From assembly GCA_035524335.1 (NCBI GenBank), contig DATKPE010000029.1, positions 1 to 64,000 on the forward strand: DNA of 64,000 nt, in the 5' to 3' direction. Shown here one piece after another: positions 38,267 to 46,464 of this stretch. The notes below the pieces were generated by a model. The model worked only from the letters and a program-made list of their open reading frames with translations. It searched no databases and was not told the DNA's origin. Source of the stretch: DATKPE01 sp035524335 (GTDB taxonomy: Bacteria; Bacteroidota; Ignavibacteria; UBA10030; SZUA-254). How positions within the stretch are numbered: the first letter of the stretch is position 1; each line of letters opens with the position of its first letter. The position numbers and the translations under genes were made by a program.

Positions 38267-39250
38267 TCAGAGGAACATCGAGATCAGTCCGTACGCAATC
38301 GCGCCCACCATCGCGGATGCCGGAATAGTCAGGATCCACGCGCCGATGATGTTTCCCGCCACACCCCACCGCACGCCCGACAGCCGTTTTGTCGCACCGA
38401 CGCCCATGATGGCTCCGGTGATGGTATGGGTGGTGCTGACCGGAATGCCCCCCCAGGCGGTTATCAGGAGTGTCACGCCGCCGGCCGTTTCGGCGCAGAA
38501 CCCCCCCGCCGGTTTGAGCTTCGTGATTTTCTGACCCATGGTTTTAACGATCCGCCAGCCGCCGAACAGCGTGCCGAGCGCGATCGCCATGTGCGACATG
38601 ATGATCACCCAGAAGGGGACTTCGAAGGTCTTGAGAATTCCGGCAGTCAGGAGAAGACCGGTGATGATTCCCATCGTTTTCTGGGCGTCATTGGTGCCGT
38701 GGCCGAGGCTGTAGAGGGCGGCCGAGAGGAGCTGGAGTTTCCGGAAGGCAATGTTCACGCGGGATGACGATCTCCGGTGAAAGATCCACATGAGGAGAAC
38801 CATCAGGCAGAAGCCGAGAACCATGCCGATGACCGGTGCGAGGAAGAGGAAGAGGACGGTCTTGGTCCACCCTCCGAGGAGGATGGAGCCGAAACCCGCC
38901 TTAGCGATCGCGGCTCCCGCATAGCCGCCCATCAGCGCGTGGGAGGAGCTGGTCGGGAGGCCGTAGAACCAGGTGATGAGGTTCCAGACGATCGCTCCGA
39001 TCAGGCCCGCCATGATAACATACTCGGTGACGACGGCGAGATCGATGAGTCCCCTGCCGAGGGTTTTGGCGACATGGACGTCGAAGAGAAAGGCGGCGAC
39101 GAGGTTGAAAAAGGCCGCCCAGACGACGGCGATGCGGGGTGTGAGGACGCGCGTGGAGACGACCGTGGCGATCGAATTCGCGGAATCATGGAACCCGTTC
39201 AGAAAATCGAACACAAGCGCGAACGCGATGACGGCGATGACGAGTGTCAT
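38267..39250 (-). CDS. PiT-family inorganic phosphate transporter
   Basis: This 327-residue membrane protein has about 9-10 hydrophobic segments and both copies of the PiT signature: FDFLNGFHDSANSIATVVST (14-33) and, later, GHGTNDAQKTMGIITGLLL. PiT carriers take up phosphate, usually with cations or protons, as metal-phosphate. It lies 9 nt after a DUF47 protein, the usual PiT partner, so the two form one operon. The operon runs opposite to the flanking regulator and kinase genes. Confidence 0.92.
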   Translation of the reverse strand: MTLVIAVIAFALVFDFLNGFHDSANSIATVVSTRVLTPRIAVVWAAFFNLVAAFLFDVHVAKTLGRGLIDLAVVTEYVIMAGLIGAIVWNLITWFYGLPTSSSHALMGGYAGAAIAKAGFGSILLGGWTKTVLFLFLAPVIGMVLGFCLMVLLMWIFHRRSSSRVNIAFRKLQLLSAALYSLGHGTNDAQKTMGIITGLLLTAGILKTFEVPFWVIIMSHMAIALGTLFGGWRIVKTMGQKITKLKPAGGFCAETAGGVTLLITAWGGIPVSTTHTITGAIMGVGATKRLSGVRWGVAGNIIGAWILTIPASAMVGAIAYGLISMFL

Positions 39251-39259
39251 GGGGACCGG

Positions 39260-39904
39260 TCAGGCGTGTTTGATCAGAAGCGTTTCGAGGACATTGGCCG
39301 CATCCTCGCATTTGTCGGTCGCCGTCTCGAGGCCGACGTAGATCTCCTTCAGCTTGATGATCTTGATGGCGTCACGTTCCTCCTCGAACAGGTCGGCGAT
39401 GGCCTTGGCGAAGACGTCGTCCGCTTCGTTCTCGAATTCGTTGATGCGTTCGAGAACCTTCTGCAGTTCGGCGGAACGGCGGAAATCGCGGAGGAGGAAT
39501 ACTCCCCGTTCGAGTTCCGCGACCTCCTTCTGGAGGATGCCGACGAGCGCCCGCATCGCCTCGGGACAGCGGTCGAGCTTGTAGAGCTGGAACCGCGCGG
39601 CGCTTCCGTCGATGTAGTCCATCACATCGTCCAGCGCCGATGCGAGGAGGTGGATATCCTCACGGTCGAACGGCGTCACAAACGTTGCACTGAGTTCCGC
39701 GAAGATCTTGTGGGTGACGGCGTCGCCGAAATGTTCCAGCTCGTGCATCCGCTGGATCACTTTTTCATGATCCTCCGGGGTTCCTTCAAACAGGCTTGTG
39801 AAAAGGTCTGCGCCCTTGACGAGGTTCTTGGCCGATTCCTCGAAAAACTGGTAGAATTTTTCGTCATGCGGGAGAAGAATCTGAATCAGCCGGTCGAGTC
39901 TCAT
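39260..39904 (-). CDS. DUF47 (PhoU-like) partner of PiT
   Basis: This 214-residue all-helical protein belongs to DUF47/PhoU-like proteins (start MRLDRLIQILLPHDEKFYQFF; FEGTPEDHEKVIQRMHELEHF; FVTPFDREDIHLLASALDD). The FDREDI segment carries the acidic residues thought to bind metal. These proteins accompany PiT transporters and are thought to gate or regulate them. It is the first gene of the DUF47-PiT unit, whose upstream region holds the TTAACAATTTCTTAATATG element in the same direction. Confidence 0.9.
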   Translation of the reverse strand: MRLDRLIQILLPHDEKFYQFFEESAKNLVKGADLFTSLFEGTPEDHEKVIQRMHELEHFGDAVTHKIFAELSATFVTPFDREDIHLLASALDDVMDYIDGSAARFQLYKLDRCPEAMRALVGILQKEVAELERGVFLLRDFRRSAELQKVLERINEFENEADDVFAKAIADLFEEERDAIKIIKLKEIYVGLETATDKCEDAANVLETLLIKHA

Positions 39905-39945
39905 GTCGGATTCCAGATAAATGGGAAGGGGACGGAAAACCGGAT

Positions 39946-39964
39946 CATATTAAGAAATTGTTAA
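39946..39964 (-). promoter_or_regulatory. Pho-box candidate upstream of DUF47-PiT
   Basis: On the minus strand the sequence is TTAACAATTTCTTAATATG: half-sites TTAACA and TTAATA with 11-bp period. It lies 42 bp before the DUF47 start and is 17/19 identical to the element at 42025-42043. On the plus strand it reads TTAAGA, 5 bp, TTAAGA, so it could also serve the divergent kinase gene. Confidence 0.65.
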
Positions 39965-40059
39965 GATAAATCCAACAGTGGCGCGGTTTTGAAATTCTGA
40001 CGGAAGTTCGTACAATGCACACCGGTATCGCGTTCCGCCGTCCCGGCACTGGCACCTCA

Positions 40060-41499
40060 ATGAAAATTCGGACGAAACTCAGCCTCCTCCTGATCCTCCT
40101 GAACGTGGTCGTCATCGCCGCCGCGGCGGTGCTCATGACCGTATCGCTCGACAGCTATTACCGCGGGCGGATCGTCGACGAGCTCAAAACCGCGGCCGCG
40201 GTCTACGATTCGATCCTTTCCTACAACGGCATCCCGGACAGCGGCGGTTACGATTTTCTCCAGCGCCTCACCCACACCGCCGATACCCGGCTGACGCTGA
40301 TCGCCGGCGACGGGACCGTCGTCTTCGAATCCGACCTCCCGCGTCAACAGCTCTCCTCGATGATGAACCACAGCGACCGGCCCGAAGTGCGGGAAGCCCT
40401 TGCCGGCCAGTACGGGCTCAGTTCCCGGAGCAGTGCGACGCTCAACATCGAAATGATGTACCTCGCGAAGCGGCTTTCCCCCCCGCTCCGCATCGGGGCC
40501 GGGATCCCGCAGGCCGCGATCCTCCGCGTCGGCCTCCCCCTCACCACGGTGCGCGAACTCCTCTCCGAGGTCCGCCTCAAGATCATCACCATCAGCGTCC
40601 TCCTCCTGATCGCGACCGGCGTCGTCTCGATCTTTATCGCCCGGTACATCACCCGTCCCGTCGGCGACATGAACCGGATCGCGCTTGAAATCCGCAACGG
40701 CAATCTGGAGAAACGGATCCCCGAGACCCGCCGTGACGAGCTCGGCGAATTCGGCAGGACGATCAACCAGATGGTCGACCGCCTGAACAACGACATCAAA
40801 CAGCTGAGAAAACTCGAGCGGGTCCGGACGGAATTTCTCGGCAATGTCTCACACGAGCTCCGCACACCGATCTTCGCCATCCAGGGGATGCTCGAAACGC
40901 TCCTCAGCGGCGCGCTGGACGATCCCGCCGTCAGCCGCGACTTTGCGGAACGGGCTCTCCACAACACCCATCGCCTCAACACACTCCTCGGGGATCTCAT
41001 CGAGATCTCCCGCATCGAGTCGGGCGATATGAAAATGAGCTTCCGGTACTTCGATCCGGACGACTTCCTCCGGTCGATCGTCCGCGAATTTCAGGGGCCG
41101 GCGGGAAAGAAAAAAATCGAACTCGTCTACACCCCCGCTCCCGCGATGCCCAAAGTGTACGGTGATCGCGACCGCCTCAAGCAGGTCATGATTAATCTCC
41201 TCGACAACGCGCTGAAATACACCCGGGAAAACGGCCGCGTTGAACTCGGCACCGCCCCGGGCAACCGCACGCTCACGCTCTTCGTCCGCGATAACGGCAT
41301 CGGCATCGCCGCCGAACATCTTCCGCGGATCTTCGAACGCTTCTACCGCGTCGACAAGGAGCGGTCCCGCGAAGCCGGCGGCACAGGACTCGGTCTCGCA
41401 ATCGTCAAACATATCATCGAAGCGCACGGAAGCGTCATCGAAGTGGAAAGCACGCCCAATCTCGGCACGATCTTCCGATTCACCCTTACCGCCGCCTGA
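40060..41499 (+). CDS. PhoR-like membrane sensor histidine kinase
   Basis: This 479-residue kinase has TM1 (about 9-28), a periplasmic region (about 30-172), TM2 (about 174-194), a HAMP domain (about 195-248), HisKA with phospho-acceptor H265 (NVSHELRTPIFAIQG) and a HATPase_c domain with N, G1 (DNGIGI) and G2 (GTGLGLAI) boxes. It lacks the cytoplasmic PAS of classical PhoR. By context it pairs with the 37552 regulator. The start is ATG at 40060; an ATG at 40015 with GGAAG before it would add 15 residues and cannot be excluded. A lipoprotein gene follows 1 nt after the stop. Confidence 0.85.
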   Translation: MKIRTKLSLLLILLNVVVIAAAAVLMTVSLDSYYRGRIVDELKTAAAVYDSILSYNGIPDSGGYDFLQRLTHTADTRLTLIAGDGTVVFESDLPRQQLSSMMNHSDRPEVREALAGQYGLSSRSSATLNIEMMYLAKRLSPPLRIGAGIPQAAILRVGLPLTTVRELLSEVRLKIITISVLLLIATGVVSIFIARYITRPVGDMNRIALEIRNGNLEKRIPETRRDELGEFGRTINQMVDRLNNDIKQLRKLERVRTEFLGNVSHELRTPIFAIQGMLETLLSGALDDPAVSRDFAERALHNTHRLNTLLGDLIEISRIESGDMKMSFRYFDPDDFLRSIVREFQGPAGKKKIELVYTPAPAMPKVYGDRDRLKQVMINLLDNALKYTRENGRVELGTAPGNRTLTLFVRDNGIGIAAEHLPRIFERFYRVDKERSREAGGTGLGLAIVKHIIEAHGSVIEVESTPNLGTIFRFTLTAA

Positions 41500-41500
41500 C

Positions 41501-41947
41501 ATGGACACTCCCGACTCCCCATCCCGACCCGGTCCGGCCGCGGCGCCGTTCGCCGGCCTGGCGGCCGCTCTTCTCCTTCTGCTCCTCGCGGCCTCCTGCA
41601 CGCCCGGCGCACCGGCCGCCGCTCCGAAAATCGACGAAGCCCGGTTTGCAGAATATTATGCCGCCTCCATGATCCTGACCCACCAGCTGAAACTTCAGGG
41701 ACTCGATTCCGCCGGAATCGCCCATGGGGTCGATACCCTGCGCAGGTCATATCATCTCGATCAGGAGGATATCCAGGAAACGCTCGACTACTATCATCAG
41801 CACCTTCCGCAGTGGCGGGATTTCAACGCGAAACTGATCTCCCTCCTCTCCGAACGGCAGAAGAGCGTCCACAGGGAAAACCTTCAGCGGGAATCCCGCG
41901 ATACGATACGCCGGACGCCTAACCCCCCCGGGACCCCCGTTCGCTGA
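41501..41947 (+). CDS. Putative lipoprotein, DUF4296-like
   Basis: This 148-residue protein has a signal with lipobox AASC (Cys at about 33) and a short helical mature domain. The arrangement ARFAEYYAAS...LRRSYHLDQEDIQETLDYYHQHLPQW resembles DUF4296 lipoproteins of Bacteroidota, a resemblance judged by eye. It starts 1 nt after the kinase stop and is probably co-expressed with it. The C-terminus is charged and Pro-rich. A role in the phosphate response is inferred only from position. Confidence 0.6.
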   Translation: MDTPDSPSRPGPAAAPFAGLAAALLLLLLAASCTPGAPAAAPKIDEARFAEYYAASMILTHQLKLQGLDSAGIAHGVDTLRRSYHLDQEDIQETLDYYHQHLPQWRDFNAKLISLLSERQKSVHRENLQRESRDTIRRTPNPPGTPVR

Positions 41948-42024
41948 ACCGGAGGATCTACCCCCGCCCCGGTCGCTCGGAGAATCAGTCGACTATGCTG
42001 ATTTCGGCCTGTTTATCAAAATAA

Positions 42025-42043
42025 TTAACAATTTCGTAATTTG
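42025..42043 (+). promoter_or_regulatory. Pho-box candidate upstream of the GlpT-like gene
   Basis: TTAACAATTTCGTAATTTG (42025-42043) matches the DUF47 upstream element at 17 of 19 positions, in the same orientation relative to its gene, and touches the -35 at 42041. A weaker TTATCA (42013-42018) precedes it. Confidence 0.65.
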
Positions 42044-42068
42044 ACTTGCCGGGGAAATTCCGTATATT
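42041..42068 (+). promoter_or_regulatory. Promoter for the GlpT-like transporter gene
   Basis: TTGACT (42041-42046), a 16-bp spacer and TATATT (42063-42068) lie about 50 bp before the ATG. The Pho-box candidate overlaps the first bases of the -35. Confidence 0.65.
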
Positions 42069-42118
42069 TTCCCCGAACAGTCCTCCCCTTCGTTCATCTT
42101 TTACCGAACAGCAGGCAC

Positions 42119-43468
42119 ATGCATACCGTACCGCGGATCATTCATCCGCTGACGTTCCGGAAGCGCCGGTTTGTCAACTGGCTGACCCTCGGGATGACGT
42201 ACGCAGCGATGTACACCGCGCGCTATAATTTTGCCTTCGCGAACAAAGATCTCTCCGACACCTTCGGATTCACCAAGACGCAGATCGGGTCGATCATCAC
42301 GTTTTCGACGCTGTTCTACGGGCTGGCCGCGATGTTCAACGGACCGCTTGCGGACAGGATCGGGGGACGGCGGGCAATGCTGATCGGGGCGGTCGGCGCG
42401 TTTGTATTCAATCTCACCTTCGGCCTCGCGGCCTATCTGAACATCCTCGGCACAGGATCACTGCTTCTGGCCTACCTTGCCACGATGTGGACGCTGAACA
42501 TGTATTTCCAGTCGTACAGCGCCCTCGCCGTCATCAAGGTCAATTCCGCGTGGTTTCACATCAGCGAACGGGGGGTCTTCTCGGCTATTTTCGGCTCGAT
42601 GATCCAGATGGGCCGGTTCGGCGTGTACGCGCTCATGACCGTCCCGGTTGTCGTCGCTCTGCCGTGGCAATGGAAATTCTTTCTTCCCTCCATCCTGACC
42701 GCGGTGTTCGCGCTTCTGACGTTCATCTATGTCGAAGACACGCCCAAGGCGGCGGGCGTCCGGGAATTCGATACGGAAGACGCGACAAGCGGCGACACGG
42801 AGAAGATCACGTTCCGGTACGTCGCCCGGAAGATCTTCACCAACCCGATCACGATCACGATCGCGCTGGCGGAATTCTGCACCGGGGTCGTCCGCAAGGG
42901 ATTCGAGGAATGGTTCCCGCGCTACATGCAGGAAGTCCAGCATCTCCGTCTCGACAACCCGGTGTTCCAGAGGAACGCCCTCAGCATCGTGGCGGCGGGC
43001 GTCGCGGGCGCCTTTGCCGCCGGTATTCTGTCCGACAAATTCTTCAAAACCCGGAGACCTCCGGTTGCCTTCATCGGTTATTTCCTGCAGGTTTTCTGTC
43101 TGGGCGTCGTCTGGCAGGCCCCAAGCGTGACACTCGTCGTCCTCGCGTTCACCGTCAACTCCTTCGCGATCTCGATGGTCCACTCGATGCTCTCGGGCAC
43201 CGCGTCGATGGATTTCGGAGGCAACAGGGCCGGCGCCACGGCGGCCGGGATGTTCGACGGGATGCAGTACCTCGGCGGTTCGGTCATGGGCTGGGGAATG
43301 GGCATGCTTCTCGACAGCTACGGCTGGGGCGTCTGGGGCCCGAGCATGATCGGTTTCTCCATTTTCGGCGGCATCCTGATGCTCCGCCTCTGGAACGTGG
43401 TCCCCACCAGACGAAAACGGCCCCTTCCGATGGAAGAGGCCGAACCGATTCTCGAAACCACACCGTAA
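42119..43468 (+). CDS. GlpT/UhpT-like organophosphate transporter (MFS)
   Basis: This 449-residue protein has 12 predicted membrane helices and the organophosphate:phosphate antiporter pattern of MFS, starting MTYAAMYTARYNFAFANKDL and with the GPLADRIGGRRAMLIG signature loop. GlpT and UhpT exchange glycerol-3-phosphate or sugar phosphates for inorganic phosphate. It lies in the phosphate locus and shares an upstream element with DUF47-PiT. The ATG at 42119 is chosen for its distance from the promoter; the frame upstream to 42041 overlaps the promoter itself. Substrate specificity is not certain. Confidence 0.85.
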   Translation: MHTVPRIIHPLTFRKRRFVNWLTLGMTYAAMYTARYNFAFANKDLSDTFGFTKTQIGSIITFSTLFYGLAAMFNGPLADRIGGRRAMLIGAVGAFVFNLTFGLAAYLNILGTGSLLLAYLATMWTLNMYFQSYSALAVIKVNSAWFHISERGVFSAIFGSMIQMGRFGVYALMTVPVVVALPWQWKFFLPSILTAVFALLTFIYVEDTPKAAGVREFDTEDATSGDTEKITFRYVARKIFTNPITITIALAEFCTGVVRKGFEEWFPRYMQEVQHLRLDNPVFQRNALSIVAAGVAGAFAAGILSDKFFKTRRPPVAFIGYFLQVFCLGVVWQAPSVTLVVLAFTVNSFAISMVHSMLSGTASMDFGGNRAGATAAGMFDGMQYLGGSVMGWGMGMLLDSYGWGVWGPSMIGFSIFGGILMLRLWNVVPTRRKRPLPMEEAEPILETTP

Positions 43469-43489
43469 CCGCCCCGGAGGGGGGAGCCC

Positions 43490-45298
43490 TCAGCTTTGCG
43501 CCTTATTGAGGGTGAAGAAGACGGTCGACCCCTCCCCGACCCGGCTCTCGATCCAGATTTTTCCCCCGTGCGCCTCGACAATCTCGCGGCAGATCCAGAG
43601 TCCGAGACCGGCGCCCTTGATCTGATTTGTTTCGGGCGTATCGACGCGGGAAAATTTCTGAAATAACTTCTCCACCTTGTCCGCCGGGATCCCGATCCCC
43701 TGGTCCGTCACCGATATGACGATCTGCTCGGCGGAATACTCGCGGGCCAGAACGGTCACATATCCCCCCTTCGGCGAATATTTCACCGCATTGCTCACCA
43801 GGTTCTGGACCACCTGGCGGAGTTTCGACTGATCGGCCTTGATGAAGGCGACTTCGGGGTTCACTTCGAAGGAGACATGGTGCCTGCTCGAGAGCTTGAC
43901 CATCGAGATGGCGTCCTCGATCAGCCTCGCGACGTTCACGATCTTGAAGCTGTAACTCAGCCGTCCGGCCTCGATCCGGGTGATCGAGAGGGTATCTTCC
44001 GCGAGCTGGTTCAGCCGGTTGGCCTGGTCGACGATGATCTGGAGGTATTCCTTCACGCGTTTCACCCCCTGGACCGATTCGCTCTTGAGGAGCGCCTTGC
44101 CGGCGAGGATAATGCTGGAGAGGGGCGAGCGGAAATCGTGCGACACGATGCCGAGGAATTCCGATTTCATCTTGTCGACCTCCGTCAGCCGCATGTTCGC
44201 CTGCCGGATTTCTTCGTACAGTTTTGCGTTCCGGATCGCGATCCCGAGCTGGTCGGAGAGCGTTTCGAGCACGATCACGTCGGTTTCGTCGAACGCGTGG
44301 AGCTTGTTGTCCTCCACGTTCAGCACCCCGACCACCTCGTTCTCCACCTGGATGGGAATCGCAAGCTCCGATTTTGTATCGTGGTACTCGTAGGCGATAT
44401 ACCTGTTATCCTGAGAGACATCGTTGCAGAGAACCTTTTTCCCGTAGGTGGCGACCCAGCCGACGAATCCCTCCGACCGCCGCTGACGGTATCCGTCGGG
44501 AAGAAAGTCGACGTAGTTCCCCGAGTGCGCCTTGAGGATGAGTTCATTCCGGTCCTCACCGAGGAGAAAGACCGTCACATCGAAATAGGAGAAGGTCTTC
44601 TGGATGGAGGAAGCGGCGACGTTCAGCAGTTCCTCAAAATCGAGCATCGCGGTCAGCTTCCGCGTCACGTCGTTGATGAGTTCGATCTGCGAGATGCGTT
44701 TCCGGACATCCTCAAAGATGCCGGTGTTCTTCAGGGATGCCGCGAAATAGTGAGCAAACAGCTGGAGAAGGGCGGAATCGATCTCGGTGTAGGCGTCCCG
44801 TTTCTTCGACCCGAAGATCATCGTCCCGATGACTTCCGTCTCAATCCGCATCGGCACGACAAGGAGGGAATTGATCCCCATGGCATGAAGGCGCCGTTCG
44901 AGGGTCCCCGACTGCACCGCCGTCGTCGTCCCGAGGTCGCTGATCATGGCCGCCCTGTTCCGGATGACCCAGCCGGGCATCCCCTCGCCGAGCAGGAAGT
45001 GCTTGTGGTCCGTATCGGCGATGTCGACGGTCGAGGAGAGGATATTGATGACGTAGTGCGTTGCGCTCCGGTTGATCAGGCCAAGCAGGCCGACATCGTG
45101 CCCGACAAGCCACCGGATTTCCGAGCGGATGATCGAGAGGATTTCGTCGCGGCTCTGCGCGACATCGATATGGAGCAGGATCTCATGGAGAAGGCTCATC
45201 TTCCGCATGAGGTCGGACCCCTCGACAAGGCGTCCTGCGGAAGCCGCTTTCTCCGGCGGCGCTTCTCCCGTATTGGCGGCGAACGGTTGTTTGAACAC
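43490..45298 (-). CDS. Soluble double-GAF sensor histidine kinase
   Basis: This 602-residue kinase has no membrane segment. It has two GAF domains (about 45-195 and 215-360), a coiled helix and a HisKA domain with H387 in LGIVSHDFRSPLSS, then HATPase_c with DQGIGIP and GLGLWICREIVEAHGG. It probably senses a cytosolic signal (small ligand or redox), but the ligand is not predictable. Its response regulator is not in the window. The GTG start overlaps the purM stop (TAGTG), so it is coupled to purM, an unusual link with purine synthesis. Confidence 0.9.
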   Translation of the reverse strand: MFKQPFAANTGEAPPEKAASAGRLVEGSDLMRKMSLLHEILLHIDVAQSRDEILSIIRSEIRWLVGHDVGLLGLINRSATHYVINILSSTVDIADTDHKHFLLGEGMPGWVIRNRAAMISDLGTTTAVQSGTLERRLHAMGINSLLVVPMRIETEVIGTMIFGSKKRDAYTEIDSALLQLFAHYFAASLKNTGIFEDVRKRISQIELINDVTRKLTAMLDFEELLNVAASSIQKTFSYFDVTVFLLGEDRNELILKAHSGNYVDFLPDGYRQRRSEGFVGWVATYGKKVLCNDVSQDNRYIAYEYHDTKSELAIPIQVENEVVGVLNVEDNKLHAFDETDVIVLETLSDQLGIAIRNAKLYEEIRQANMRLTEVDKMKSEFLGIVSHDFRSPLSSIILAGKALLKSESVQGVKRVKEYLQIIVDQANRLNQLAEDTLSITRIEAGRLSYSFKIVNVARLIEDAISMVKLSSRHHVSFEVNPEVAFIKADQSKLRQVVQNLVSNAVKYSPKGGYVTVLAREYSAEQIVISVTDQGIGIPADKVEKLFQKFSRVDTPETNQIKGAGLGLWICREIVEAHGGKIWIESRVGEGSTVFFTLNKAQS

Positions 45299-46332
45299 TA
45301 TCCTGCGGTATTGTTGGGCTGTTCTTCCGTCTGTGCGCCGATCGTCCCGATCACGAAGGGGTGTTCCCCCTGCTGTTCCAGAATCGTCGTGATCCGGGAA
45401 ACCGAACGCTTGCCCGCGACGATCACCAGACCGACGCCGAGGTTGAACGTCTCGCGCATGTCGCTTTCAGGGATATGACCGTACTGCTGAATAATCTGAA
45501 AAATCGGAGGACGCCGCCATCCCTTCCAGTTGATCTGCAGTGTGCATCCTCCGGGGACGATCCGGCGCGTATTCCCGGCAATGCCTCCGCCGGTGACATG
45601 CGCCAGTCCATGTACATCCGCCAGATCCGCAATCGACCGGATCGGACGGAGGTAGGAACGATGCACCGTCAACAGCGCCTCGCCCACCGTCATGCCGACC
45701 TCGTCGAGAAAATCGTCAGCCTCAAAACGCTCAAACAGCACCGACCGGGCGAGCGAATAGCCGTTCGTGTGCAGTCCGGTGGACGGGAGTGCAAGGAGGA
45801 CATCCCCGGCCTTGATCTTCTTCCCGTCGATGATTTTCTTCTTCTCGCCGACGCCGACGATCATGCCGGCGATATCGTATTCGTTGTCGCGGTAAAATCC
45901 CGGCATCTCCGCCGTTTCACCGCCGATGAGCGCGCAGCCGTTCTCCCGGCACGCAGCGATCATCCCCCCCAGCACCTCTTCCGCGATCTGGGGTTTCAGT
46001 TTTCCCGTCGCGAAGTAATCGAGAAAAAAGAGCGGCTGTGCCCCGAGAACGGCGATGTCGTTGACGCAATGGTTGACGAGATCCTGCCCGACGGTCGCAT
46101 GCCGTTCGGTCAGAAAAGCCACCTTGAGCTTCGTTCCGACGCCGTCGACGCTGGAAACCAGGACCGGCTCCTTGAGAGATGGGAAAGAGGCGTCAAATAT
46201 GGCTCCAAAAGAGCCGATATCGCTCAGAACCCCACTGCTGAAGGTGGATCTGACTTTTTCCTTCAGACTGCCCACAAATTTATCGCCGGTTTCGATGTCG
46301 ACCCCGGCAGATTGATATGTTTTACCCGCCAC
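45298..46332 (-). CDS. purM: Phosphoribosylformylglycinamidine cyclo-ligase
   Basis: PurM (344 residues) closes the imidazole ring of AIR in purine synthesis with ATP. The N-terminus YQSAGVDIETGDKFVGSLKE and the SVDGVGTKLKVAF segment are typical; LIGGETAEMPGFY is the conserved substrate loop. Start choice: GTG at 46332 gives a length equal to E. coli PurM (345) and the canonical N-terminus. The longer GTG at 46413 adds 27 AT-rich residues that overlap a likely promoter (TTGGAA at 46410-46405, 17 bp, TTTATT at 46387-46382). No Shine-Dalgarno precedes the chosen start. The GAF kinase follows with a 1-base overlap. Confidence 0.9.
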   Translation of the reverse strand: MAGKTYQSAGVDIETGDKFVGSLKEKVRSTFSSGVLSDIGSFGAIFDASFPSLKEPVLVSSVDGVGTKLKVAFLTERHATVGQDLVNHCVNDIAVLGAQPLFFLDYFATGKLKPQIAEEVLGGMIAACRENGCALIGGETAEMPGFYRDNEYDIAGMIVGVGEKKKIIDGKKIKAGDVLLALPSTGLHTNGYSLARSVLFERFEADDFLDEVGMTVGEALLTVHRSYLRPIRSIADLADVHGLAHVTGGGIAGNTRRIVPGGCTLQINWKGWRRPPIFQIIQQYGHIPESDMRETFNLGVGLVIVAGKRSVSRITTILEQQGEHPFVIGTIGAQTEEQPNNTAG

Positions 46333-46428
46333 GATGTTTTCGCTGTTGAGCCTGTCGGTGCACAATATACTTATATTTTTAAATAAAATACATAATTGAT
46401 TGATTTCCAACACTGACCCCGAGACCTG

Positions 46429-46457
46429 TTGCGAAATTTTGGTAAAATCGCTATATT
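46429..46457 (+). promoter_or_regulatory. Promoter for the FAH-M23 unit
   Basis: TTGCGA (46429-46434), a 17-bp spacer and TATATT (46452-46457) end only 7 bp before the ATG at 46465. Transcription would begin at or next to the start codon, giving a leaderless or nearly leaderless message. Confidence 0.55.
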
Positions 46458-46464
46458 TTCAGTT

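Noticed and set aside
43877..45478. 533-residue open frame opposite the GAF kinase
   Set aside because: Antisense to a clear kinase gene, low-complexity charged sequence, no recognisable domain.
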